In this document: one piece after another, positions 8,880-18,292 of the stretch
Position numbering within the stretch: the stretch's first letter is position 1
Layout of the letters: each line of letters opens with the position of its first letter
DNA from: Candidatus Nomurabacteria bacterium RIFCSPHIGHO2_02_FULL_42_19
GTDB taxonomy: Bacteria > Patescibacteriota > Minisyncoccia > Phycocordibacterales > UBA9973
Direction: 5' to 3'
Assembly: GCA_001785615.1 (NCBI GenBank)
Contig: MFUG01000017.1
Span: 1 to 40,379, forward strand
Length of the DNA stretch: 40,379 bases
Notes under the pieces: generated by a model
Told to the model about the DNA's origin: nothing
The model's input: the letters and a program-made list of their open reading frames with translations, nothing else
The model's database searches: none
Made by a program: the position numbers and the translations under genes

Positions 8880-11800
8880 TTATTTTTCTTCTACTTCAGG
8901 AACAATTTTACTTTTGAACCCAGTTCCGGCGGGGATCAGGCGGCCGATAATGACATTTTCCTTCAATCCGCGAAGATTGTCCACTCCGCCCTTGATGGCG
9001 TTTTCAATCAAAATTCGGTTGGTATTTTGGAACGAGGCCGCAGAGAGCCAGCTTTTGGTTCGCAGTGATACTTCCGTAATGCCGAGCACTACTGTTTCCG
9101 CTTTGGCCTCTTTGCCGTCAATTTTAGCCACTCTTTGGTTCTCTTCTATGAACGCAGTGTTTTCAACAATGTCCCCGATGGAAAAGTTTGTTTCGCCCGC
9201 ATCTTTAATTTTCCTTCGGGAAAACATTTGACGAACAATTATTTCTATGTGTTTTCTGGAAATTGAAGCGCTTTGCAGTTCGTAGACCTTGTTGATTTCC
9301 CCAATTATATATTCTTCAACTAATTCCTTGCCGCCAAACTTGAAAATAAGCGCAATGTCGGCTGAACCGTCGGTTAAGAGTTGCCCGGATTTTACTTTGT
9401 CCCCGGTTTTGACCAGCGGCATACGACGAAAGGCCACAACATATTCTATTTCATTTGGCTTGCCGTCCAGCTTCGTGTCAGAAAGCACTTTAAGTATTTT
9501 TTCTTTGCCGTCTCTGTCTTTAACTTCTGTGATAACGCCCTCTGTTTCAGATACAATAGCCGGATTTTTAGGAATTCTCCTTTCAAATATTTCTTCAACT
9601 CGAGGCAAGCCTGTGGTAATGTCGGTACCGGCAACTCCGCCCGAGTGGAAAGTACGAAGCGTAAGTTGAGTACCCGGTTCTCCGATCGCTTGAGCGGCGA
9701 TGATTCCGACTGCTTCTCCCTGTTTTACTAAGTGATTACGCCCAAGGTCAAGACCATAGCACATCACGCAGATACCATGAACAGTGTGACAGGTTAAAGG
9801 GGAGCGTACAAAGACCTCGGTAAAGCCATTTTTTTCAATATTAATCGCTTCTTCTTTAGTAACTAAAAATCCTTTTTTGTAAGCAACTTTACTGTCTTTA
9901 TCTTTAAGATCGGCGGCCAGTACTCTCCCGCGGATATTTTTTGAAAGCGAGATTTCTATGCCAGAAATATTTTCGTGTTTTACCATCTTGCCTTCTTTCG
10001 TACCGCAATCTTCCTCGGTGACCACCACGTCTTGAGCCACATCCACCAATCTACGGGTTAGATAACCGGCCTTAGCGGTATTAAGCGCCGTGTCTGAGGC
10101 GCCTTTACGGGCACCGTGAGTAGAAATAAAATACTCAATCGGCGAAAAACCTTCTTGGTAAGAAGATATGATGGGAAATTCCAAAGTCCTACCTTGGTTA
10201 TTCTGGATTAGTCCTTTCATTCCTATCATCTGAATCAGGGAGGTCATCGTGCCGCGGGCACCGGAGGTAAACAAATCATAGGTGGAACCATTTTTATCAA
10301 GCGCGCCGGGTAAAACTTTTTCCAGATCTTTCTTGGCGTGGGTCCATATCTCAATAATTTTTTGGTACCTTTCCTCCAGCGAAAGTAAACCATCGCGCCA
10401 TTCCGATATTACTTGGGCTTCTAGTTTTCTGGCTTGACTGATAATTTTTGGTTTTTCTGCCGGCACCGACACGTTGTCCAGTCCCCAAGTCGTACCGGAG
10501 ACCGTAGAATATTTGAAACCGAATTCTTTTATTTTATCTAAGATGGGAGGAGTGTGGTCAATGCCATAAGACATGATAAGTTCATCAACCAGGGCAGACA
10601 TTCTTTTTTGGTTCATCTCATCATTCACGTAAGAAAAATCGTGGGGCAGAATACTGTTGAAAAGAAGTTTGCCAACAGAAGTATCAAAAACATTTTCTTT
10701 AAACTTTTTATATTTAGATGAATCGGTTGCAAGAACTTTTATTTTCGCGCGAAGAGATACAACCCCATAATCATAAGCTGTAATGGCCGTGTTCGGACTA
10801 GAAAAATATTTTCCCTCGCCTAATTCTCCGTCAACTGCTTTGGTCATCCAGTAAGCACCGAGCACCATGTCCATGCGAGGATTCACAATGGGCTCGCCAT
10901 TTTGCGGTTTTAGAAGATTTTTGTTTGAAGCCATTAACTCCTTGGCCTCTGCCTGGGCCTCTTCCAAAAGCGGAACATACACGGCCATCTGGTCTCCGTC
11001 AAAGTCGGCGTTAAAGGCCTGGCATACTAGCGGGTGTACCTGAACGGCATTGCCCTCAACCAAGATAGGATTAAAGGCCTGAATACCCAAACGGTGCAGA
11101 GTCGGCGCCCGATTTAAGAGTACGTACTTCCCTTCAATCACTTCTTCCAGCATGGCCCAAACCTCGCTGGTTCGCTCTTCAATCAATTTATTGGCTCCGC
11201 GAATATTAAAGGCGAGTTCTGCTTGCAGAATTTTTGAAATCACAAACGGCCGGAAAAGTTCCAGAGCCATGTGCTTCGGAAGTCCGCACTGATTGAGTTT
11301 AAGCTGAGGCCCAACCACGATAACACTGCGGCCGGAATAATCCACGCGCTTACCGAGCAAGTTCTGGCGGAAAAGTCCTTGTTTTGATTTCAAATTGTCC
11401 GAAAGTGATTTAAGCGGGCGTTTTTGCGACTGGCTCATGGCCGCGGAATCGTTTTGCTTGGCAATGGAGTTATCAATCAGCGCGTCCACCGCTTCTTGAA
11501 TAATTCTTTTTTCATTTCGCAGAATCACATCCGGTGCATTGATTTCCTTCAATTTTTTAAGACGATTATTGCGATTTATGACGCGGCGGTACAAATCGTT
11601 CAGGTCTGAAGTGGCGTGACGTCCGCCATCAAGCGCCACCATCGGACGAAGCACTGGCGGAATAACTGGAATAACTGTGAGAAACATCCATTCCGGCCGG
11701 ATCCCAGCGTAAGTCATCGCCCGAATGAGGGAGAGGCGTTTCTGTAGTTTTTCTCTTTCTACCGCGCTCGACTTTACGAGCATTGCTTCGGTAAGGGTCT

Positions 11801-12491
11801 TTAACTTATTTAGGTCCAGATTTTTGAAAATGGAATAAATGGCCTCGGCTCCAATGTTCGCCTCAAAACAAGTGCCGTATTTGAGCGAGTAGTGATGAAA
11901 AGAAATTTCATTCAGTACTTTGCCTTCATAAATTTCTCCAATTTCTTTCTTGGTGACGGAAAGTAAAATTTTTAATTTTTCTCGCGTCTCTTCGTCCGGT
12001 ACATTTTTAAGTTTGGCTTTATACTCTTTGTCCAAATTAGTTATAACATTTTCTTTTTCGTCTTCGTGCACTTTAGTGATGATATAGCCGGCGAAGTATA
12101 TCACCTTTTCTAGGTCCGATACAGAGATATTCAAGAGAATGCTCATACGAGAAGGCACCCCGCGCAAGAACCAAATATGCGAAACGGGAGTAGAGAGTTC
12201 AATATGCCCCATCCGCTCCCGACGCACGATCGAACGGGTCACTTCCACGCCACATTTTTCGCAAATGATATCTTTGTAGCGGATGCGGCGATATTTACCG
12301 CAATAACATTCATAATCCTTTTCCGGTCCGAATATTTTTTCGTCAAAAAGTCCTCCGCGTTCGCTTCGGCCAGTACGATAATTTATCGTTTCCGGCTTGG
12401 TCACTTCCCCATAGGACCACTCCTTTATCTGCTCTGGAGAGGCCAGGCAGAGAGTGATGTGGTCAAATTCAGTTATATTTAGAGTTTTCAT
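8880..12491 (-). CDS. rpoC: DNA-directed RNA polymerase subunit beta'
   Basis: NADFDGDQMAVYVPL, YGAYWMTK region, CYGLDLGRNHLVKQGEAVGIIAAQAIGEPGTQLTLRTFHSGG. Confidence 0.99.
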   Translation of the reverse strand: MKTLNITEFDHITLCLASPEQIKEWSYGEVTKPETINYRTGRSERGGLFDEKIFGPEKDYECYCGKYRRIRYKDIICEKCGVEVTRSIVRRERMGHIELSTPVSHIWFLRGVPSRMSILLNISVSDLEKVIYFAGYIITKVHEDEKENVITNLDKEYKAKLKNVPDEETREKLKILLSVTKKEIGEIYEGKVLNEISFHHYSLKYGTCFEANIGAEAIYSIFKNLDLNKLKTLTEAMLVKSSAVEREKLQKRLSLIRAMTYAGIRPEWMFLTVIPVIPPVLRPMVALDGGRHATSDLNDLYRRVINRNNRLKKLKEINAPDVILRNEKRIIQEAVDALIDNSIAKQNDSAAMSQSQKRPLKSLSDNLKSKQGLFRQNLLGKRVDYSGRSVIVVGPQLKLNQCGLPKHMALELFRPFVISKILQAELAFNIRGANKLIEERTSEVWAMLEEVIEGKYVLLNRAPTLHRLGIQAFNPILVEGNAVQVHPLVCQAFNADFDGDQMAVYVPLLEEAQAEAKELMASNKNLLKPQNGEPIVNPRMDMVLGAYWMTKAVDGELGEGKYFSSPNTAITAYDYGVVSLRAKIKVLATDSSKYKKFKENVFDTSVGKLLFNSILPHDFSYVNDEMNQKRMSALVDELIMSYGIDHTPPILDKIKEFGFKYSTVSGTTWGLDNVSVPAEKPKIISQARKLEAQVISEWRDGLLSLEERYQKIIEIWTHAKKDLEKVLPGALDKNGSTYDLFTSGARGTMTSLIQMIGMKGLIQNNQGRTLEFPIISSYQEGFSPIEYFISTHGARKGASDTALNTAKAGYLTRRLVDVAQDVVVTEEDCGTKEGKMVKHENISGIEISLSKNIRGRVLAADLKDKDSKVAYKKGFLVTKEEAINIEKNGFTEVFVRSPLTCHTVHGICVMCYGLDLGRNHLVKQGEAVGIIAAQAIGEPGTQLTLRTFHSGGVAGTDITTGLPRVEEIFERRIPKNPAIVSETEGVITEVKDRDGKEKILKVLSDTKLDGKPNEIEYVVAFRRMPLVKTGDKVKSGQLLTDGSADIALIFKFGGKELVEEYIIGEINKVYELQSASISRKHIEIIVRQMFSRRKIKDAGETNFSIGDIVENTAFIEENQRVAKIDGKEAKAETVVLGITEVSLRTKSWLSAASFQNTNRILIENAIKGGVDNLRGLKENVIIGRLIPAGTGFKSKIVPEVEEK

Positions 12492-12510
12492 AATGTTTTT
12501 TGTAATATAG

Positions 12511-15500
12511 TTAATTTTCTTCTAACTCTTTAGCCGAATATTTTTTCAAGTTCACATCAAGCGCCAGTCCTCGAAGATAATTGAGGAGCACGTTAAACGA
12601 TGCGGGAGAATTCGGCGACCGAATCTTTTCATTTTTAATTATTGAGTCAAAGGTAGCCGACCGACCCAAAATATCGTCGGACTTAATAGTAAGCATTTCG
12701 CGCAGGGTATAAGACGCGCCATAGCCCTCGAGCGCCCAGACCTCCATTTCACCGAATCTCTGTCCCCCGCCCTGGGCCTTACCGCCGAGAGGTTGCTGTG
12801 TAATAAGCGAGTATGGGCCGATTGAACGCATGTGAATTTTATCCTCCACCATGTGATGCAGTTTCAAGATGTACATATAGCCAACGGAAATATCCTGCTC
12901 AAAGCTCTCCCCGGTACGTCCATCAAAAAGTTTCATTTTGCCACTCTCCGGCAATCCGGCTTTCTTCAACTCTTCTTTTATTTCTTCGTGGCGAGCGCCT
13001 AAAAACGGCGGAACGATGGCCTGATAGCCAAGGGTATTGGCCGCCATGCCGAGATGAATTTCAAAAATTTGCCCCAAGTTCATACGCGACGGCACGCCCA
13101 AGGGTGAGAGAATAATATCAATCGGGGTACCATCCGCCATGTAGGGCATATCTTCTTCCGGCAAGATGGTAGAAATGACACCCTTGTTTCCATGGCGACC
13201 TGATAATTTGTCTCCAACCGAAATATTGCGGATTTGAGCCACTTCAATAACTATTTTCTTAATAATACCGGCCTCGAGCGAGTGCCCCAAGTCGCGAGAA
13301 AAGATTTTAACCCCGATGATGCGTCCGCGCTTACCGTGTTCCATACGAAGCGAGGTGTCCTTAACATCGCGCGCCTTTTCCGCGAAGATTGAGCGGAGTA
13401 ATCGCTCTTCCGGCGTAAGTTCGGTTTCACCTTTGGGTGTAATTTTCCCGACTAGAATATCATTCTCGCGAACCTCCGCTCCGATACGCACGATCCCGTC
13501 CTCGTCCAAGTCCTTCAGCTTAAGTTCCCCGACATTCGGGATGTCTCGAGTGGTGATTTCCGGACCGAGTTTCGTATCCCGAACCGTACAGATAAACTCT
13601 TCAACGTAAACAGAGGTAAATTTACTATTTTTCACCAAGCGTTCGGAAATAATTATGGCGTCTTCATAAGTTGACCCGGACCAGGATAAAAATGCCACTA
13701 AGATATTCTGCCCGATGGAGATTTGTCCACCCACGGTGCTGGAGGTGTCAGCCAATACTCCGCCCTTCTTCACCTTGTCGCCCACATTTACCGCTGGACG
13801 TTGGTGAAATACAGAGAAATTATTATTTCTTAAAAAATTAACCAGGGAATAGGTCTTTTCATTTTTTCCTTTTACCACTACTTTTTTTGAATCAAGATAC
13901 GAGACAACCCCCTCCTCGAAAGCTACGACTAGACGGCCCGAGTCGCGAGAGGCCAATTCTTCCACTCCGGTAGCCACCAGTGGCGCCTCCGGCAAAACGC
14001 AAGGCACTGCCTGTTTCTGCATGTTCGAGCCCATCAGCGCGCGATTGGCGTCGTTGTGTTCCAAAAATGGAATCAGAGAAGTGGCGACAGAGAAGGCCTG
14101 ATTCGCCGCGACGTCAATGAAGTCAACGGCCTCACGAGATACCGTGCCTGGTTCTGTTTTTATTCTGGCCTCTACTCGCTCTTCCGTGATTTTACCGTTT
14201 TCGTCATAAGGAATACCGGCGTGCGCAATGTTATATTTCTCTTCTTCAAGAGCATTTAGATAAACCACTTCACCGGTAATCTTGCCTTTGGTAACTTTTA
14301 CATAGGGCGTTTCAATAATACCAAATTCATTTATTTTGGCGTAAGTAGAAAGGTGTAAAATGAGTCCAATGTTCGGACCTTCCGGGGTATGAATCGGACA
14401 CACTCTGCCGTAATGCGATGGATGCACGTCGCGCACTTCCAAGCCCGCTCTCTCACGAGTAAGCCCGCCGGGACCGAGCGCCGAGAGCGTACGCAAGTGC
14501 TCTATTTCGTAAAGCACGTTTTCTTGCGCCATAAATTGCGAGAGTTGGTTGGTAGTGAAAAATTCTTTAATGCGCGCTTGCAGTGGCCGCTGGTTGATAA
14601 TCTGGATCGGCATGGCGGTCTGAACATCAATGATAGACATTCGGTCCTGAATATTTCTTTTTATTTGCATCATGCCGGTACGAATTTTTTGCTGGAGAAT
14701 TTCCCCCACAAAACGCACTCGCCTCTGACCCAAGTGGTCTATGTCGTCGCTCTTGGCTCCGAATGTATTGTTCAGAAGAATAATATTTGTAATTACGGTC
14801 AGTAAGTCCTCCTTAGAAATGGTTCGGCGCGCCAGTTCTTCTTCCGTCATGGCTTTGTTAAATCTTTGATTAAACCGGAATCGGCCGACTGGAGAAAGGT
14901 CGTAGCGCTCCGCGGTAAATAGAGAATTAATAAATTCTTTGGCATTTTCTGGAGTAGCCATGTCGCCGTCCCGCAGACGTTTATAAATTTCAATATAGGT
15001 ATCGGCCAGGGTTTTGACTCCGTCTTTGGCTAAACACACTTTTATTACTTCCTCACCCAGAGGATTTTTGGCGAAGGCCTTAATAATCATTTCGTTGGTC
15101 TCATAACCCATAACCCGGAGCAAAGAGGTAGCGGGAAATTTTCTTTTCTTGTCTATTCTTATGTAAATCACCCCGTCTGGTTCTGATTCTATTTCAATCC
15201 AGACTCCTCGTGCCGGAATAATTTTCGCGCCAAAATATTTTTTACCTTTATTTTCCGCTTCCGTAAAGAAAACCCCAAAGCTCCTAGCGAGCTGTGGCAC
15301 AATGACACGCTCTACGCCATTGATAATAAAAGTTCCGTGGGAAGTCATTAGCGGAAGGTCCGACATGAAAATCTCTTGCTCCTTTACGATTCCCAGAATT
15401 TTATTGGTCAGCTTCACGCGCGCTTTTAGCGCTCCCTGATAGGAGAGCTTGTTTACTTTAGCATCACTTTCATCGCTCTTTGACTCACCTAACGAAAAGG

Positions 15501-15705
15501 AGGTAAATTCTAGCTGAAACTTTTTCCCGGAATAATCCGCAATGGGAGAGAATTCCCTGAAGACCTCTTTAATGCCCTGCTCTACCAACCACTTAAAACT
15601 TTTTACTTGGGCTTCTATTAAATTAGGGAAGTCCACCAGGGGCTTTTTATACCTGGAAAAATACTTTTTCGGGCGCTTAAGTTCTGTTTGCATGATTACA
15701 TTCAA
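12511..15705 (-). CDS. rpoB: DNA-directed RNA polymerase subunit beta
   Basis: ERVIVPQLARSFGVFF, HYGRVCPIHTPEGPNIGLI, DKLSGRHGNKGVIS, GGKAQGGGQRFGEMEVWALEGYGA. Confidence 0.99.
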   Translation of the reverse strand: MNVIMQTELKRPKKYFSRYKKPLVDFPNLIEAQVKSFKWLVEQGIKEVFREFSPIADYSGKKFQLEFTSFSLGESKSDESDAKVNKLSYQGALKARVKLTNKILGIVKEQEIFMSDLPLMTSHGTFIINGVERVIVPQLARSFGVFFTEAENKGKKYFGAKIIPARGVWIEIESEPDGVIYIRIDKKRKFPATSLLRVMGYETNEMIIKAFAKNPLGEEVIKVCLAKDGVKTLADTYIEIYKRLRDGDMATPENAKEFINSLFTAERYDLSPVGRFRFNQRFNKAMTEEELARRTISKEDLLTVITNIILLNNTFGAKSDDIDHLGQRRVRFVGEILQQKIRTGMMQIKRNIQDRMSIIDVQTAMPIQIINQRPLQARIKEFFTTNQLSQFMAQENVLYEIEHLRTLSALGPGGLTRERAGLEVRDVHPSHYGRVCPIHTPEGPNIGLILHLSTYAKINEFGIIETPYVKVTKGKITGEVVYLNALEEEKYNIAHAGIPYDENGKITEERVEARIKTEPGTVSREAVDFIDVAANQAFSVATSLIPFLEHNDANRALMGSNMQKQAVPCVLPEAPLVATGVEELASRDSGRLVVAFEEGVVSYLDSKKVVVKGKNEKTYSLVNFLRNNNFSVFHQRPAVNVGDKVKKGGVLADTSSTVGGQISIGQNILVAFLSWSGSTYEDAIIISERLVKNSKFTSVYVEEFICTVRDTKLGPEITTRDIPNVGELKLKDLDEDGIVRIGAEVRENDILVGKITPKGETELTPEERLLRSIFAEKARDVKDTSLRMEHGKRGRIIGVKIFSRDLGHSLEAGIIKKIVIEVAQIRNISVGDKLSGRHGNKGVISTILPEEDMPYMADGTPIDIILSPLGVPSRMNLGQIFEIHLGMAANTLGYQAIVPPFLGARHEEIKEELKKAGLPESGKMKLFDGRTGESFEQDISVGYMYILKLHHMVEDKIHMRSIGPYSLITQQPLGGKAQGGGQRFGEMEVWALEGYGASYTLREMLTIKSDDILGRSATFDSIIKNEKIRSPNSPASFNVLLNYLRGLALDVNLKKYSAKELEEN

Positions 15706-15710
15706 GTAAA

Positions 15711-15760
15711 CCCCGACACTAAAAAAGAAAAAGGGTCGGGGCTCCGACTTTACGTCGGAA
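15711..15760 (-). repeat. Two adjacent palindromic hairpins in the rpoB 5' leader
   Basis: CCCCGAC...GTCGGGG (15711-15741) and TCCGACtttacGTCGGA; related to repeats in gyrB and nusB-NUDIX. Confidence 0.6.
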
Positions 15761-15823
15761 TTAAAAAACGCCTAGAACAGGCCTAATAATTGGAGAAATG
15801 CGTCATTACTCAATCGTGGTGCT

Positions 15824-15851
15824 AGTATACTCATATCCGATTTTTTGTCAA
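15824..15851 (-). promoter_or_regulatory. Sigma70-type promoter for rpoBC
   Basis: Minus strand TTGACA-16 bp-TATACT (15846-15851 / 15824-15829). Confidence 0.75.
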
Positions 15852-15916
15852 ATGTATTTTGGGGATTAAAACGTCTGTAATGAATATAACTTTTAACGTC
15901 TTTGACTTATTTATAT

Positions 15917-15946
15917 GAGTAATTCTAGCATATGCGGATTTTACTC
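15917..15946. promoter_or_regulatory. Downstream palindrome of PaaX-like unit A
   Basis: GAGTAA-TTCTA-GCATATGC-GGATT-TTACTC. Confidence 0.8.
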
Positions 15947-15969
15947 ACATAAATTTGGTAAAGTTCAGA

Positions 15970-16587
15970 TTAACAGTACCCCATCAATCTAAAATGTCTT
16001 TCAACTTTTTCTTCTCTTGAAATACTTTCTACTGTTAAAATTTCTACATACTTCCCTACTCCAAAGAAGTCAGCGATGAAAATAATTTCATCCTCACAGG
16101 GATAAGGATAAATCCAGGCGGATTTTTGGAATTGGAAAAAATCTAGTTCTTTCAAGTGATACCGCAAGGCCTCTCTGCCTTTGGTAAATCTCATGGGTAT
16201 GTCAAACATTACCAGTCGCCACTTCCCGTCCCATTTTTTGGGTTTCTTTATTTCCATAAGATCAATAGAAAAAGCTCGTAATCTTGTTTCCCCCTTTGTG
16301 GTAATTTTTACTATTGTTTTGCCATTTTTGTCGGATATGTATTCAATAAGTTTTTGATGGCGGAGATAGTTGATTGAATCTTTAATCTGTCTATCACTAA
16401 ATCGTTTGGAGGTCTTAAACTGCTTAAAAACTTGCACGGCATTGCCCATAGAAGCCGCTATAAAAATAAGAGCTGGTGCCGAAGCAACGGCTAATACACA
16501 AAGTGCGACTTTTGTGATTTTCGCTTTTGGTGTTCCGGAGTCCAAAAATTCTTTTAATCTAGAAAAATATTTATTCTCGTTACTCAT
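15970..16587 (-). CDS. PaaX-like winged-helix/Cas2-fold transcriptional regulator (unit A)
   Basis: wHTH (TTKGETRLR) followed by KWDGKWRLVMFDIPMRFTKGREALRYHLKELDFFQFQKSAWIYPYPCEDEI. Confidence 0.78.
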   Translation of the reverse strand: MSNENKYFSRLKEFLDSGTPKAKITKVALCVLAVASAPALIFIAASMGNAVQVFKQFKTSKRFSDRQIKDSINYLRHQKLIEYISDKNGKTIVKITTKGETRLRAFSIDLMEIKKPKKWDGKWRLVMFDIPMRFTKGREALRYHLKELDFFQFQKSAWIYPYPCEDEIIFIADFFGVGKYVEILTVESISREEKVERHFRLMGYC

Positions 16588-16592
16588 ATTAC

Positions 16593-16622
16593 TAGTAATT
16601 CTAGCATATGCGTAAATTACTC
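16593..16622. promoter_or_regulatory. Upstream palindrome of unit A overlapping its promoter
   Basis: TAGTAA-TTCTA-GCATATGC-GTAAA-TTACTC; minus strand TTGTGA-17-TAGAAT with extended TGC, 10 bp before ATG. Confidence 0.8.
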
Positions 16623-16647
16623 ACAAGAGAAAAAATAAACTAAAAAG

Positions 16648-16699
16648 AAAGAGAAACGGCCGGAGAGCGTTGGCACGTCCTCCGGCCGATCGATTGGCC
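16648..16699 (-). terminator. Rho-independent terminator, copy 1 of a 52-bp duplication
   Basis: Minus strand CGGCCGGAG-gacgtgccaacgct-CTCCGGCCG followed by TTTCTCTTTCTTTTT. Confidence 0.8.
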
Positions 16700-16706
16700 C
16701 CTCACT

Positions 16707-17084
16707 TCACCACCCTACCAGATTTCTAACGAAAAGGCTGACTTCGAACTCTTTTTCAGGAGACAGCCGTTCTTCCTCGACTTCCCTCTTGTCCATCGCA
16801 ATCTTGCACGTATCGCGATACGAAACAACCGCCACGATACATTCTTCGATCAGCGCTGCACATTCGCTGTTCGTGAACCCTGCGTTAGATGCAGCGCGAC
16901 GAACGCACTGAGTAAGCCCACTCCTGATCTCTTGATTTTGAGATCCATCGCGAGCGTAGCGCGTAGCTTCGATGAAAAGGTTGGCTCTTAGGAACCCTTG
17001 GTAGGGTACCTTCTTTCCAACCCTGGAAAGAGCAGCATCTATTGCCGCCCTCATTTCAGTCGCTTCTCTGTCGTTGAATTGCAT
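16707..17084 (-). CDS. Hypothetical orphan protein
   Basis: MQFNDREATEMRAAIDAALSRVGKK...; preferred start 17084 preceded by TTGACT-17-TATTGT; the longer ORF start runs through the terminator repeat. Confidence 0.6.
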   Translation of the reverse strand: MQFNDREATEMRAAIDAALSRVGKKVPYQGFLRANLFIEATRYARDGSQNQEIRSGLTQCVRRAASNAGFTNSECAALIEECIVAVVSYRDTCKIAMDKREVEEERLSPEKEFEVSLFVRNLVGW

Positions 17085-17168
17085 CGGGGCACTCCGTCTT
17101 TCACAATACACAACGCTCTTTTGGTAGTCAATCTTGGGTAATGTGATAAATGTATTCCTGGGGATTAA

Positions 17169-17220
17169 AAAGAGAAACGGCCGGAGAGCGTTGGCACGTC
17201 CTCCGGCCGATCGATTGGCC
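17169..17220 (-). terminator. Rho-independent terminator, copy 2 of the 52-bp duplication, downstream of trmD
   Basis: Identical 52-mer to 16648-16699. Confidence 0.8.
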
Positions 17221-17260
17221 AACACGCTCCTGCCTTATATAATTATAGCAAAATTATTTT

Positions 17261-17941
17261 TTATTTTCTCTGCTTCCACTCCTCTATCTTTTTATGATTC
17301 CCGGAAAGCAAAACTTTCGGAACTTTATAATTTTTTGTTTTCTTGCCCCGTCCTCTAGGGGTGTATTTTAGAATTTCTGGCCTAGTATAGACCTCGCTAG
17401 AGGACACTCTTTCTTCTTCCAAGGACTCATATTTCCCCAAGACGCCTGGGATTTGGCGAGAAATAGAGTCGAGGAGAACCATAGCCGGAAGTTCTCCGCC
17501 TGTGAGCACATAATCCCCTATTGAAATGTCTTCCGCTTTAAATATTTTTTTCACCCTGGCGTCTATGCCTTCATATCGTCCGGAAATTAGAATGATATCG
17601 GTATATTTTTTTGCAGCTTGTTTAGCGTAAAGAGTTGTGAACTTTTTGCCGGAGGGAGAAAAGATGATAGTTTTTAGCTTAACTAGCTTTTTAGCTTTTA
17701 GCTTTGATAGAACAGATTCAACTGCTTTCAAAATAGGTTCGGCTCGCATTACCATGCCCGGACCACCACCATAGGGTTTGTCATCCACGGGTCTGTAGTT
17801 ATTTTGGGGTGTTTTAATAAAATCCCGTGGATTGTAAAATTTTATAGAAATATGTTTATTCTTTATCGCCCGCCCGATAATGGACTCATTTAAGTATGAA
17901 TCAAAAATGTCTGGGAAAATTGTAATTATATGAAAACGCAC
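17261..17941 (-). CDS. trmD: tRNA (guanine-N1)-methyltransferase
   Basis: MRFHIITIFPDIF, YGGGPGMVMRAEPI, ISGRYEGIDARV, SIGDYVLTGGELPAMVLLDSISR. Confidence 0.97.
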   Translation of the reverse strand: MRFHIITIFPDIFDSYLNESIIGRAIKNKHISIKFYNPRDFIKTPQNNYRPVDDKPYGGGPGMVMRAEPILKAVESVLSKLKAKKLVKLKTIIFSPSGKKFTTLYAKQAAKKYTDIILISGRYEGIDARVKKIFKAEDISIGDYVLTGGELPAMVLLDSISRQIPGVLGKYESLEEERVSSSEVYTRPEILKYTPRGRGKKTKNYKVPKVLLSGNHKKIEEWKQRK

Positions 17942-18292
17942 TTAGATCCCTTTCAAGTCCTCCATTGCTTGGTCTACGGTCTTCAGCGAGCTGGGGGCAG
18001 AGGATGCTGATCTGTCTCCCTCCACTCTCTCCGGGCGCATGCTTCCTTCTGGTTCGTTTATTTTCAAATTCACGCGGGCACTGTTCTTCATGCCAATAAT
18101 GCGCAACAGGGTGCGGATGGCCTTCGCCGTATTGCCCATTCTTCCGATAATCTTACCCATATCGGCTGGATTCACGGTGAGCGTAATAAGCACCCCCATT
18201 TCGTCGACAGTGCGATCAATCTTTACATCATTCGGACTGTCCACCAAGGCCTTCACTACATATTCTAGAAATACCTTATCAGCGTCTTGCAT
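17942..18292 (-). CDS. KH-domain RNA-binding protein (KhpA/YlqC-like) with C-terminal extension
   Basis: VKALVDSPNDVKIDRTVDEMGVLITLTVNPADMGKIIGRMGNTAKAIRTLLRIIG. Confidence 0.9.
   Translation of the reverse strand: MQDADKVFLEYVVKALVDSPNDVKIDRTVDEMGVLITLTVNPADMGKIIGRMGNTAKAIRTLLRIIGMKNSARVNLKINEPEGSMRPERVEGDRSASSAPSSLKTVDQAMEDLKGI

Noticed and set aside
9289-9731. Overlapping plus-strand ORFs within rpoC
   Set aside because: Antisense shadows of a strongly conserved gene with no recognisable protein features.
17085-17225. N-terminal extension of the orphan ORF (MLANRSAGGRANALRP...)
   Set aside because: It is the translated terminator repeat and promoter region; start at 17084 (MQFNDRE) fits better.
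17942-18060. C-terminal extension of the KH protein (PEGSMRPERVEGDRSASSAPSSLK) as another palindromic insertion
   Set aside because: The encoding DNA does not form a clear palindrome by eye, so it was kept as a simple extension.
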